Source of the DNA: Pedobacter sp. PAMC26386
GTDB lineage: Bacteria > Bacteroidota > Bacteroidia > Sphingobacteriales > Sphingobacteriaceae
DNA: 64,000 nucleotides
NCBI GenBank assembly: GCA_014302835.1
Contig: CP060294.1
Span: 744,001-808,000, forward strand
Direction: 5' to 3'
In this document: piece after piece, positions 26,056 through 34,667 of the stretch
Position numbering within the stretch: the stretch's first letter is position 1
Layout: each line of letters starts with the position of its first letter
Notes under the pieces: model-generated
Told to the model about the DNA's origin: nothing
Databases searched by the model: none
What the model saw: the letters and a program-made list of their open reading frames with translations, nothing else
Made by a program: the position numbers and the translations under genes

Positions 26056-27054
26056 TTAAAATGGTTTGAAACCTATCAGTTCCCTAACGTCTTTTATTGT
26101 TTTTCTTGCGCTTTCTCTTGCTTTTTCTGCACCATGATTAGCTACTTTACGCAAGTAATCATGGTCCTTTGATAATTCTTCAATGCGTTCCCGTATCGGA
26201 GAATTGAAAACAATCATATCTTCTGCGAGTTGTTTTTTGAAATCACCATAACGGATCTGGCATTTATTGTAAAGTTCGTCAAAATGAGCGATTGTGTCTT
26301 CAGTTGAAACAATTTTCATCAGATCGAACAGGTTTTGAATCGCTTCTGGCTTCGGTTGATTCTCTTCAATTGGGCCACCATCAGAAACTGCCTTTAACAC
26401 TTTCTTACGAATGATTTCCGGAGAATCAGACAAGTAAATACAATTCGCGTCACCTTCCGATTTTCCCATCTTTCCTTTTCCGTCCAAACCCGGAACTTTA
26501 ACCAGATTTGCTGAATAGCTAAAAGCAAAAGGTTCAGGGAAGTATTCTGAGTTATATAAACGGTTAAAGCGGTTTCCGAAAGTACGGGTCATTTCCAGGT
26601 GTTGCTCCTGATCTTTACCTACAGGTACTTTAACTGCTTTATGGATTAAAATATCTGCCGCCATCAAAGCAGGATAGGTGAGCAGACCTGCGTTTACGTT
26701 GTCTGGTTGAGAGCGGATTTTATCTTTGAAGGAAGTACTTCTTTCCAGTTCGCCCATATAGGCATTCATATTCAGGTATAGATAAAGCTCGGTTACCTCA
26801 GGTACATCAGACTGTATGTAGATAGTTGCAACTTCAGGATCAATCCCGCAGGCAAGATATTCTACCAGTACATGTTTAACATAGCCGTGCAAGTCACCAG
26901 GAGTAGGGTGGGTAGTTAGTGAATGTAAATCAGCAATAAAGAAATAACAATTGTATTCATGCTGCATTTTTATAAAATTAGCAACTGCGCCAAAATAATT
27001 GCCCAGATGTAATTTTCCTGTTGGACGTATACCACTTACTACTATTTCTTTCAT
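26056..27054 (-). CDS. trpS: Tryptophanyl-tRNA synthetase
   Basis: This class I synthetase has the HIGH-type motif TGKLHLGNYFGA and the KMSKS-type motif GKMGKSEG. The start is MKEIVVSGIRPTG, because upstream codons (SIITDFNKNKSRK) do not resemble the family. The length of 332 residues is then normal. TAATTTTG on the minus strand (27139-27146) fits the -7 consensus and would give a leader of about 80 nt. It heads the dNK-kdsB-lipoprotein unit. Confidence 0.95.
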   Translation of the reverse strand: MKEIVVSGIRPTGKLHLGNYFGAVANFIKMQHEYNCYFFIADLHSLTTHPTPGDLHGYVKHVLVEYLACGIDPEVATIYIQSDVPEVTELYLYLNMNAYMGELERSTSFKDKIRSQPDNVNAGLLTYPALMAADILIHKAVKVPVGKDQEQHLEMTRTFGNRFNRLYNSEYFPEPFAFSYSANLVKVPGLDGKGKMGKSEGDANCIYLSDSPEIIRKKVLKAVSDGGPIEENQPKPEAIQNLFDLMKIVSTEDTIAHFDELYNKCQIRYGDFKKQLAEDMIVFNSPIRERIEELSKDHDYLRKVANHGAEKARESARKTIKDVRELIGFKPF

Positions 27055-27348
27055 TTTCCTGGATTTGTTTTTGTTGAAATCTGTAATGATAGATTTGGTT
27101 GGCGGGCATAAACCCGGCCAGTACAGATTTCTGAGGGGCAAAATTAATAAAAAACCCTTATCCGAAGGTTTAATAATTGATTTTTATGTTTGAACCGGCT
27201 GTGTATGACCTATATAATATTATGTCTTTCCGATCCTAAAGGATAAATTCCTGCAAGAATAATTTCGCTTTGAAGGCTGTCATTTATTTAAGGAGGAACT
27301 TTGCGGGTAAAACAGTATTTTTGGTTTGATTAAAATATGCTTTAAAAG

Positions 27349-27639
27349 ATGAACATTGATAAAGAGACGATTTATAAGGTAGCGGACCTTGCAAGGATTG
27401 AGATTGCGGAAGAAGAAGTAGAGACTTTGCAGGCTGATATGAACAAAATCCTCACCTTTATGGAAAAATTAAATGAGCTGGATACTGAAAATGTAGCACC
27501 ACTTGTTTATATGAACCCTGAGGTGAACGTATGGAGAGCGGATGTGGTTCAACAGGATCTTACAGTGAGCGAGGGGTTGAAAAATGCAGCTTTACACAAT
27601 GAAGAATTCTTTCTGGTACCTAAAATACTCGATAAATAA
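27349..27639 (+). CDS. gatC: Asp/Glu-tRNA amidotransferase subunit C
   Basis: This 96-residue GatC shows the family's N-terminal helix DKETIYKVADLARIEIAEEE, LQADMNKILTFMEKLNELDT and the central NVAPLVYMNPEVNVWRADVV. GatC stabilises GatA in the GatCAB complex that converts Glu-tRNA(Gln) or Asp-tRNA(Asn). gatA and gatB are not in the window, as is usual when gatC stands alone in Bacteroidota. Confidence 0.93.
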   Translation: MNIDKETIYKVADLARIEIAEEEVETLQADMNKILTFMEKLNELDTENVAPLVYMNPEVNVWRADVVQQDLTVSEGLKNAALHNEEFFLVPKILDK

Positions 27640-27721
27640 TTTCGTTTGTAACAACAGGAGCCAGTTTATGTCTAAACCAAAAGCTAATAGCAGCTTGTCA
27701 TTGTTAAAATATTAGGTACAA

Positions 27722-28486
27722 ATGGAAAAACCGTTAATAGATATCAAGGAAATAGGACGTAAATATGTGATTGGAACTGAGGTTATCCATGCCCTGAAAT
27801 CGGTCTCTCTAAATATTAATAAAGGTGAATTTGTGGCCTTAATGGGGCCTTCAGGTTCAGGAAAGTCGACCTTGATGAATATTTTAGGTTGTCTGGATAC
27901 ACCCAGTAAAGGCGATTATATCTTAAACGGGATCAATGTCAGCCATATGACGGATGACGCACTTGCTGAGGTCAGAAATCAGGAAATAGGCTTCGTATTC
28001 CAAACCTTCAACCTGCTGCCAAGATCTACTTCACTGGATAATGTTGCTTTACCTTTAATATATGCCGGGATTTCTAAAAAAGAACGTGACAAACGTGCGA
28101 TGATAGCTTTGGATAACGTTGGTCTAGGAAACCGGGTTACACACAAGCCAAATGAGCTTTCGGGTGGGCAGCGGCAGCGTGTAGCAGTGGCAAGGGCATT
28201 AATTAATAATCCATCCATTATCCTGGCCGATGAGCCTACAGGTAATCTGGACACGAAAACTTCTATTGAGATCATGGGGCTGCTGGAGGAAATCCATAGT
28301 AAAGGAAATACGATCATTTTAGTTACGCACGAAGAGGATATTGCTTTACATGCACACCGAATTGTAAGAATGCGTGACGGGCTGATTGAAAATGATTATT
28401 TGAATACTGATATCAAGACTGTTTCTCCGCGACTTTCTAAATTAATAGAGACAGGAGAGGATTTTGAGAAAATGGGACATAATTAA
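27722..28486 (+). CDS. ABC transporter ATP-binding protein, LolD/MacB type
   Basis: A complete ABC ATPase: Walker [11 protein letters not shown]-loop [10 protein letters not shown], signature [17 protein letters not shown], Walker [13 protein letters not shown] and the switch His in LVTHEED. The sequence type is that of LolD and MacB, which power lipoprotein release or efflux with an FtsX-type permease. The stop codon overlaps the next start (TAATG), so it is coupled to the cobalamin adenosyltransferase gene. A fitting permease gene lies 3.3 kb downstream (31767), but the two are not in one operon. Confidence 0.92.
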   Translation: MEKPLIDIKEIGRKYVIGTEVIHALKSVSLNINKGEFVALMGPSGSGKSTLMNILGCLDTPSKGDYILNGINVSHMTDDALAEVRNQEIGFVFQTFNLLPRSTSLDNVALPLIYAGISKKERDKRAMIALDNVGLGNRVTHKPNELSGGQRQRVAVARALINNPSIILADEPTGNLDTKTSIEIMGLLEEIHSKGNTIILVTHEEDIALHAHRIVRMRDGLIENDYLNTDIKTVSPRLSKLIETGEDFEKMGHN

Positions 28487-29034
28487 TGAAAATATATACC
28501 AAAACCGGTGATAAGGGGCAAACCTCATTAATCGGCGGGACACGTGTCCCAAAATTTCATTTACGTATTGAATGCTATGGTACGGTAGATGAACTCAATT
28601 CTTACGTCGGCCTGATCCAATGTCAGGAAATCGACAATCATGCAAAGCAAGTACTAAAGGAAATACAGGATCGTTTATTCACCATAGGCGCTTCACTGGC
28701 AGCAGATCCGGAAAAATCAAGAATGAAGATTCCTGATTTAAATTTGACGGATATTACACTGCTGGAAGAGGAAATGGACCAGATGAATGAAATTCTTCCG
28801 GAACTTAAGCATTTCGTGCTGCCGGGCGGGAATACCGTTGTTTCTTACTGTCATATTGCAAGATGTATTTGCAGAAGAGCAGAAAGATTAACAGTACAAC
28901 TTGCAGCGGATAGCTTTGTTGATGATAAAGTCACAATATACTTGAACAGATTAAGCGATTATCTGTTTGTTCTGGCAAGGAAGCTTAGTTTAGATGCAAA
29001 AACGGATGAAAGTATCTGGTTACCAAGGCTATAA
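28486..29034 (+). CDS. PduO-type ATP:cob(I)alamin adenosyltransferase
   Basis: The ATP-binding N-terminus IYTKTGDKGQTSLIGGTRV and the motifs ECYGTVDELNSYVG and HIARCICRRAERLTVQL define the PduO/MMAB family. Members transfer the adenosyl group of ATP to cob(I)alamin, making coenzyme B12, as trimers. The 182-residue length is normal. The start overlaps the stop of the ABC ATPase gene by one base. No other B12 gene is near. A B12-dependent mutase elsewhere is implied. Confidence 0.93.
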   Translation: MKIYTKTGDKGQTSLIGGTRVPKFHLRIECYGTVDELNSYVGLIQCQEIDNHAKQVLKEIQDRLFTIGASLAADPEKSRMKIPDLNLTDITLLEEEMDQMNEILPELKHFVLPGGNTVVSYCHIARCICRRAERLTVQLAADSFVDDKVTIYLNRLSDYLFVLARKLSLDAKTDESIWLPRL

Positions 29035-29050
29035 AATGGTGGAAAAAAAA

Positions 29051-29083
29051 TTTGTTTTCATCAGCTTTTTTAATATACTTTTG
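29051..29083 (+). promoter_or_regulatory. Promoter of the DUF2795 gene
   Basis: TTTG (29051-29054) and TACTTTTG (29076-29083) are 21 bases apart, matching the Bacteroidota consensus. Transcription should begin about 28 bases before the ATG. Confidence 0.7.
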
Positions 29084-29117
29084 CAAAATAAATAAGAACA
29101 ATAAAATAGTATAGAAT

Positions 29118-29339
29118 ATGTATTGGACATTAGAATTAGCATCGCATTTGGAAGACGCTCCATGGCCTGCAACAAAAGACGAACTTATTGATTACGGTAT
29201 CAGATCAGGTGCACCTGTAGAGGTTATAGAAAACCTGCAAGCATTAGAAGATGACGGTGAACCGTATGAAACTATTGAAGAAATTTGGCCGGATTACCCG
29301 ACTAAAGATGACTTCTTCTTTAATGAAGACGAATATTAG
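29118..29339 (+). CDS. DUF2795-domain small acidic protein
   Basis: This 73-residue acidic protein (YWTLELASHLEDAPWPATKD, then ELIDYGIRSGAPVEVIENL) matches the DUF2795 type, a small helical domain of unknown function common in Bacteroidota and some Proteobacteria. It ends with an acidic aromatic tail (FFFNEDEY). It has its own good promoter and terminator, so it is probably expressed alone and strongly. Confidence 0.8.
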   Translation: MYWTLELASHLEDAPWPATKDELIDYGIRSGAPVEVIENLQALEDDGEPYETIEEIWPDYPTKDDFFFNEDEY

Positions 29340-29383
29340 AAGCTGTTTTAATTTCTAAACAGTATTCTTGAATACGCATAATT

Positions 29384-29415
29384 AAAAGCTCCGGTAACGG
29401 GGCTTTTGTTTTTTT
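29384..29415 (+). terminator. Terminator of the DUF2795 gene
   Basis: AAAAGC-CCG pairs with CGG-GCTTTT around a short GTAA-type loop and is followed by a T-rich run. It starts 44 bases past the stop codon. Confidence 0.85.
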
Positions 29416-29499
29416 GGAACGATGATTGTTTAATAAATGTCATGAGCTTTGTCTAAGCTTTCAAATTATTTAATTAACAAACCAATAAAAATTAAAATT

Positions 29500-29658
29500 A
29501 TGGGAAATTTACTTTATTTAGTTGCGGTAGTATTAGTCATATTATGGGTAATAGGCTTTTTCTTTCATGGCTTCGGTGATGTAGGAGGTTTAATCCACGT
29601 ATTACTGGTAATTGCAGTCATCGCAATTATCTTGAAAATAATTAACAAGGCGGCTTAA
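29500..29658 (+). CDS. lmo0937-type small membrane protein, 52 residues
   Basis: Two hydrophobic helices (LLYLVAVVLVILWVIGFFF and IHVLLVIAVIAIILKII) are joined by a Gly-rich turn (HGFGDVGG). This is the layout of the lmo0937/DUF5670-type family of 50-residue membrane proteins found in many bacteria, of unknown function. The true start is the ATG at MGNLLYL. An upstream TTG would add 17 implausible residues. Confidence 0.75.
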   Translation: MGNLLYLVAVVLVILWVIGFFFHGFGDVGGLIHVLLVIAVIAIILKIINKAA

Positions 29659-29702
29659 AAGATCAACGCCGAGAATATATGCAGAAAGAGGCTTCTGAGA
29701 AA

Positions 29703-30380
29703 TCAGGGGCCTTTCTTTTTCAACAGGAAGGAAGCCATTTCCAGATCCTGCGTATAAGTTATTTTAATATTACTCCGTTCTCCCGGAAGTAAATTAATGC
29801 TGAATCCGGCTCTTTCTACAACCGAAGCATCATCGGTAAATTCATTCCTGTAAGGTTGAAGGTAAGCCTTCTTTAATTGCTCTATCTGAAAGGTCTGAGG
29901 GGTCTGGATCAGAAATAGCTCATCTCTGTTTAAAGCTTCAGAGTCTTGTCCATCACGTTTTATTCTGATAGAATCAACTGGTTGTATCGCTGCGATTGCA
30001 TTACCTTTTTCTTCGGCCATTTGATAGGACTGGTGAATTAGTTCTGCGGTGACAAGCGGACGGACTGCGTCATGTATAGCCACAATAGCTTTACCTTTAA
30101 TAGGTTTCAATCCATTGCGGACAGAATCAAATCGCTCCTGTCCACCTTTAATCACCTGGTGAGGGATTTTGAAATGATGTTGTACACATAATTCTTCCCA
30201 AAACAGATGCTGGTGAATATTCAGGACTAAAATGATTTCTGGATTTAGGATACATTGATGAAAAGCTTCCAGTGTATGCATTAAAATAGGTTTGCCATCC
30301 AGTTCTAAAAACTGTTTGGCAATAGCCTGATTCATCCTGTTGCCTTTGCCGCCTGCAACAATTATAGCGTAATATTTCAT
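29703..30380 (-). CDS. ispD: 2-C-methyl-D-erythritol 4-phosphate cytidylyltransferase
   Basis: IspD makes CDP-methylerythritol in the non-mevalonate isoprenoid pathway. The CTP site AIIVAGGKGNRMNQAIAKQF is intact, as are IHDAVRPLVT and TDDASVVERAG. The length of 225 is normal. An inverted repeat TGTTTAAA..TTTAAACA sits 31 bases upstream of the start codon. It is preceded by queA on the same strand but separated from it by a terminator. Confidence 0.95.
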   Translation of the reverse strand: MKYYAIIVAGGKGNRMNQAIAKQFLELDGKPILMHTLEAFHQCILNPEIILVLNIHQHLFWEELCVQHHFKIPHQVIKGGQERFDSVRNGLKPIKGKAIVAIHDAVRPLVTAELIHQSYQMAEEKGNAIAAIQPVDSIRIKRDGQDSEALNRDELFLIQTPQTFQIEQLKKAYLQPYRNEFTDDASVVERAGFSINLLPGERSNIKITYTQDLEMASFLLKKKGP

Positions 30381-30410
30381 CTTTGTTTTCTTATAGGGTA
30401 GTTTTTCATC

Positions 30411-30435
30411 TGTTTAAATTTATACATTTTAAACA
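30411..30435. repeat. TGTTTAAA inverted repeat upstream of ispD
   Basis: TGTTTAAA and TTTAAACA form 8-bp arms with a 9-nt loop. Related but longer palindromes occur at 35951-35991 and 55806-55842. Confidence 0.45.
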
Positions 30436-30470
30436 TACTCTAAGCAGTTTTCAGCCTTTTCAGGCAAAAA

Positions 30471-30501
30471 AAATAGGAGAAATCAAATGATCCTCCTATT
30501 T
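30471..30501 (-). terminator. Terminator of queA
   Basis: AAATAGGAG pairs with CTCCTATTT and an A/T run follows in the minus direction, 24 bases past the queA stop. Confidence 0.8.
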
Positions 30502-30524
30502 CGTATAATGTTGGTTTACTGTAA

Positions 30525-31574
30525 TTAGATGATTAACATAGCATCACCGTAACTGTAGAAACGATATTTTTCTTTTAATGCAACTTCATAAGCATGTCTT
30601 ACGTAGTCATAACCTCCAAATGCACTAACCATCATCAATAGTGTAGATTCTGGTGTGTGGAAATTGGTGATCATTGAGTTTGCAATACTGAAATCGTATG
30701 GAGGGAAAATAAATTTACTTGTCCAGTCATTTGCTGGTTTAAGCATTCTTCCTGAAGAAACAGCTGATTCAATTGCACGCATAGAAGTAGTACCTACAGC
30801 GCAGATACGTCTTTTCTCTGTTAATGCTTTGTTAACGATATTAGCTTGTGATTCTTCAATAATGAATTGCTCTGAATCCATTTTGTGTTTCGTTAAATCT
30901 TCTACCTCAACAGATCTGAAAGTACCTAATCCTACGTGAAGAGTTACTTCTGCAAAATTAATTCCTTTCAATTCAAGACGTTTCATTAACTCACGGCTAA
31001 AGTGCATACCTGCAGTCGGAGCCGCAACCGCACCTTCGTGTTTAGCGAAAATAGTTTGGTAACGTTCTTTATCCTGTGCAGTAGCTTTACGTTTGATATA
31101 TTTTGGAAGTGGAGTTTCTCCAAGAATCTCAATATTCTTTCTGAATTCTTCGTCAGTACCGTCAAATAAGAAACGAATAGTACGGCCGCGTGATGTGGTA
31201 TTGTCAACAACTTCTGCAACAAGCAAATCATCATCACCAAAATAAAGTTTGTTTCCTACACGAATTTTACGAGCTGGATCTACTAAAACATCCCATAAAC
31301 GTAATTCTTTATTTAACTCACGTAGTAAAAATACTTCAATTGTAGCACCTGTCTTTTCTTTATTACCGTATAAACGCGCAGGAAAAACCTTGGTGTTATT
31401 CAAAATCATTACATCTTGATCATCAAAATATTCTAAGATATCTTTAAATATTTTATGTTCAATTTTACCGGTGTCTTTATGCAAAACCATTAAACGGGCT
31501 TCGTCCCTGTGTTCTGAAGGATTATTGGCAACTAATGATTCAGGTAGATTAAACTTAAATTGAGATAACTTCAT
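30525..31574 (-). CDS. queA: S-adenosylmethionine:tRNA ribosyltransferase-isomerase
   Basis: QueA builds epoxyqueuosine on tRNA from SAM. The family landmarks are all present: [20 protein letters not shown], the long middle with [17 protein letters not shown], and [13 protein letters not shown]. The length of 349 residues is normal. A TAAATTTG -7 element on the minus strand (31600-31607) lies 26 bases upstream of the ATG, giving a very short leader. Confidence 0.95.
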   Translation of the reverse strand: MKLSQFKFNLPESLVANNPSEHRDEARLMVLHKDTGKIEHKIFKDILEYFDDQDVMILNNTKVFPARLYGNKEKTGATIEVFLLRELNKELRLWDVLVDPARKIRVGNKLYFGDDDLLVAEVVDNTTSRGRTIRFLFDGTDEEFRKNIEILGETPLPKYIKRKATAQDKERYQTIFAKHEGAVAAPTAGMHFSRELMKRLELKGINFAEVTLHVGLGTFRSVEVEDLTKHKMDSEQFIIEESQANIVNKALTEKRRICAVGTTSMRAIESAVSSGRMLKPANDWTSKFIFPPYDFSIANSMITNFHTPESTLLMMVSAFGGYDYVRHAYEVALKEKYRFYSYGDAMLII

Positions 31575-31766
31575 GTTTTTTATAAAATAATTAAGGCCGC
31601 AAATTTACGAAATTTAATGCTTATTAGTGTATAAATATTTATTCTGATAAATTTATGTTTATTTTTCGTAAGATTTCTACAAGGATACCCTGCAGGTAAA
31701 GATATTTTTAGAATAAACTGATTTTAACTGTAACCTTTTTACCCTTTTTTAATCTAAAGTGTAATT

Positions 31767-33011
31767 ATGATGATATTCAGACTTATAGGTGAAAGTTTTA
31801 GGTTTGCTGCCGATGCACTCCGTCAGAATAAACTTCGGACCATGCTCTCTTTATTAGGGATCACAATTGGTATATTCACAATCATTGCTGTTTTTTCGGG
31901 TGTAGATACACTTCGAAACAAGTTGCAGGAAAGTGTCGATAAACTAGGTTCTAATACGCTTTTTGTTCAGAAATGGCCATGGGGATTTAATGATGATTAT
32001 CCATGGTGGAAATATATAAACAGACCTAATCCAAGTTTAAGAGATTACCAGGCACTAAAAGAGCGGATGGGAAATGTGGATGGGATTTCTTTTGAGGCTT
32101 CTGCTGGTAACAGAACTATAAAATACAGGAGCGGCTCTGTAAGTGGAGTAACGCTAAATGCCGCGACACAGGATTATAATAAAACCTGGACACTGGACTT
32201 TCAGGAGGGAAGGTATTTTACAGAAAGCGAAGGCAAATCTGGTTCTCCGGTTACTATCATCGGTGCTGAAGTTGCCAACGGATTGTTTAATGGAGAATCT
32301 GCTGCAGGTAAGCAAATTAAAGTAATGGGACGCAGGTTAACAGTGGTTGGCGTGTTTAAAAAAGAGGGGGAAGATATGATGGGGATGTCTCAGGATAAAA
32401 ATGTATTGATCCCTATAAATTTAGCCAAAGGATTGTTTGATATTCAAAATGGTAATTATGGGCCTCAGATTACTGTGAGAGGGAAACCAGGTATTCCTTT
32501 GGAAGAAGTAGAAAGTGAGCTTGAAGGAGCTATGCGTTCTATTCACCGGGTTAAACCAGGTGCTGAAGAGGATTTTGCACTCAACAAGACAACCATGATC
32601 TCCAATCAGCTGGATATGATGTTTAAAATGGTCAGAATAGCGGGTTGGGTAATTGGTGGTTTTTCTATTCTTGTGGGAGGATTCGGTATTGCTAATATCA
32701 TGTTTGTTTCTGTGAAGGAACGGACTAATATTATTGGAATACAGAAGTCACTTGGCGCCAAGAATTATTTTATTTTATTGCAGTTTATGTTTGAAGCCGT
32801 TGCACTTTGTATTCTGGGGGGCTTGTTAGGTTTGTTCCTGGTCTATAGTCTGACACTGGTGTTTACTTATGTGGTGAAGATAGAGGTGGTTTTGTATATG
32901 AAGAACATCGTCATGGGGATAGGTATCTCCGTGGTCATCGGAATGATATCTGGTTTCTGGCCGGCTTATGCGGCTTCAAGGCTGGATCCTGTTGAGGCAA
33001 TCCGGTCTTAG
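31767..33011 (+). CDS. MacB/FtsX-type ABC transporter permease
   Basis: The layout is one N-terminal membrane helix (TMLSLLGITIGIFTIIAVFS), a 220-residue periplasmic MacB core domain, then three helices (GWVIGGFSILVGGFGIANIM; a second near residue 340; a third near 385). It ends with PAYAASRLDPVEAIRS, the classic C-terminus of this family. It would pair with a LolD/MacB-type ATPase such as that at 27722-28486 and move lipoproteins, peptides or drugs across the envelope. Its stop codon touches the first base of a large inverted repeat. Confidence 0.9.
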   Translation: MMIFRLIGESFRFAADALRQNKLRTMLSLLGITIGIFTIIAVFSGVDTLRNKLQESVDKLGSNTLFVQKWPWGFNDDYPWWKYINRPNPSLRDYQALKERMGNVDGISFEASAGNRTIKYRSGSVSGVTLNAATQDYNKTWTLDFQEGRYFTESEGKSGSPVTIIGAEVANGLFNGESAAGKQIKVMGRRLTVVGVFKKEGEDMMGMSQDKNVLIPINLAKGLFDIQNGNYGPQITVRGKPGIPLEEVESELEGAMRSIHRVKPGAEEDFALNKTTMISNQLDMMFKMVRIAGWVIGGFSILVGGFGIANIMFVSVKERTNIIGIQKSLGAKNYFILLQFMFEAVALCILGGLLGLFLVYSLTLVFTYVVKIEVVLYMKNIVMGIGISVVIGMISGFWPAYAASRLDPVEAIRS

Positions 33012-33102
33012 TAAAAAACGTTATACTACATTTATAGCGGCATTACGGCGCCCTGAAGGGGGCTTGAACGCTATGCTATAAATGTAGTATAACGTTTTTT
33101 AC
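33011..33102 (+). terminator. Large inverted repeat, 28-bp perfect arms, at the end of the permease gene
   Basis: Positions 33011-33038 and 33075-33102 are exact reverse complements (AAAAAACGTTATACTAC at the outer part, TTTATAGC inside). The 36-nt loop holds its own GCCC-TGAA-GGGG-type stem. A T run ends the right arm, so it can terminate transcription. The size and nesting are unusual for a terminator. Confidence 0.75.
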
Positions 33103-33147
33103 CATTAAGGATTTGGGATATCCTACTGGATCAAGCTTCAAAACCGC

Positions 33148-33276
33148 ATGGCTTTTACAGAAAATAGCTATAGCTTCTATGGGCAGGAAATCCTGCATAA
33201 TTGGGGCAGGGAGGCTATCAGGGACTATAAGTTACTTGTTTATTTTGACGGTAATGGATCAGCGTTGCAAGAATAA
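33148..33276 (+). pseudogene. Possible C-terminal remnant of a lost gene
   Basis: A short frame (MAFTENSYSFYGQEILHNWG, then REAIRDYKLLVYFDGNG) has coding-like composition and can be read upstream to 33112 without a start. It ends 59 bases inside the 3' end of the MFS gene on the opposite strand. It could be the tail of a gene otherwise deleted, or chance. Confidence 0.25.
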
Positions 33277-34426
33277 AACCTATAAATACTACGGTCATAC
33301 TAAATGGGAAAATATACAGCATCCCAAAATGACTGGCTACTCCGCCTACTAATGGGCCTGTAAGCCCAAGGGATAAATCTATAAATAAGCCGTAACCTCC
33401 AAGCGCAGCGCCTTTATTGGATGCGGGTACCCGTTTTACCGCTTCTACACCAAGGGCGGGGAAAATTAATGAAAATCCAAGACCCGCAATACCTGCGCCC
33501 ACTAATGCAAGGTGAGGGGTGGTTGCCAGGGAGAGAATAAACAGGCCCATGGATTCCATAGCAAGACAGGCAATGGCTGTTTTCATTCCACCATAGGTTT
33601 CAATGGAACGGCCAAAAATAAGGCGCCCTATAATAAACAGGAGACTAAAAACAGAAAGGCATAAAACTGCTCCCGTCCAGTTTAAGGAAGCATAATAGAG
33701 CGTGATAAAGGTAGATATTGTGCCAAACCCGAGCCCACCAAGGGCAAGACAAATGCCATATGGAGAGACTGTCTTCAGTACCTGAAGAAATGGTTTTCTA
33801 GGTTCTTTGTGATTTCCTCTAAGGGCCTTTTGGCTCCGGGCGTATAAAAATCCAGCTGTTCCGACTACAATGATAAGCAGACCGATGCTGCCAATTCCAT
33901 AAGCGTTATGAAGGATAACTCCTAAAGGAGCTCCAACAGCAAGAGCACCGTAACTTGCAATTCCATTGAAAGAAATCGCCTTGCCGGTATGTTGATCACC
34001 GACTGCGAATATCGCCCAGTTAACAGGGCTTGCTCCAATCAGACCTTCACCAAAACCAGTCATAAAACGGGTTAATACCAGGATACCTAGACTCAGAGCA
34101 GGAATATGTTTCAATTCATAGGCCACAAATAGTAAAATTCCACTTAAGGCAAATCCGGCCATTCCCAAAAGTACTGCTGGTTTTGGACCTTTTTTATCTA
34201 CTATATTTCCGGCATATCCACGAAAAAGAAAAGTAGTCACATATTGTAAACTGATGACAACACCGGCAACCATTGTACTATAACCTAATTGCTGATGGAT
34301 GAATACTGGTAAGACTGCCAGGGCTAATCCTATGGTGAAGTATCCGAAAAATGTGAATGCGACGAATTTTGTTATTGTTAAACGAACGCCTGATGAAGTG
34401 TTGTTCGTGATTGTATCTGCTTGCAT
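33218..34426 (-). CDS. MFS transporter, YhhS-like
   Basis: This 402-residue permease has 12 predicted membrane segments in two halves. The inter-TM2-3 motif is present as GNIVDKKGPKPAVLLG, and GFGEGLIGASPVNWA lies in TM4-5. The overall pattern resembles the YhhS/YfcJ group of putative drug or sugar efflux carriers. The substrate is unknown. TACCTTTG on the minus strand (34472-34479) is a good -7 element 46 bases upstream. Confidence 0.85.
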   Translation of the reverse strand: MQADTITNNTSSGVRLTITKFVAFTFFGYFTIGLALAVLPVFIHQQLGYSTMVAGVVISLQYVTTFLFRGYAGNIVDKKGPKPAVLLGMAGFALSGILLFVAYELKHIPALSLGILVLTRFMTGFGEGLIGASPVNWAIFAVGDQHTGKAISFNGIASYGALAVGAPLGVILHNAYGIGSIGLLIIVVGTAGFLYARSQKALRGNHKEPRKPFLQVLKTVSPYGICLALGGLGFGTISTFITLYYASLNWTGAVLCLSVFSLLFIIGRLIFGRSIETYGGMKTAIACLAMESMGLFILSLATTPHLALVGAGIAGLGFSLIFPALGVEAVKRVPASNKGAALGGYGLFIDLSLGLTGPLVGGVASHFGMLYIFPFSMTVVFIGFILATLIHYRQNKQVTYSP

Positions 34427-34595
34427 AACCTGTAAAAAAACTATTTCTCCTCAAATGCTAAGATGAAGCTGCAAAGGTACGAGAGATTTAAATGGGGGTT
34501 GTACTTAATGAGTTACAAAATCAGATAATTACTTTAAAATGAAATTGAGCAGGGCGATGTTTTAAAAAACTATAGTCAAAAAACCAGGTTCATAA

Positions 34596-34626
34596 AAAAG
34601 GTATGCTATCAGTTAGCATACCTTTT
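34596..34626 (-). terminator. Terminator of the aminotransferase gene
   Basis: AAAAGGTATGCTA-TCAGT-TAGCATACCTTTT is a perfect 13-bp stem, with additional T in the minus direction, 42 bases past the stop. Confidence 0.9.
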
Positions 34627-34667
34627 GACTATATAACGACTCTTGATATAAGAACCGTATGATAAAA

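Noticed and set aside
33113..33352. A 79-codon plus-strand frame
   Set aside because: Half of it is antisense to the MFS gene, and the alternative frame in the same stretch is more protein-like.
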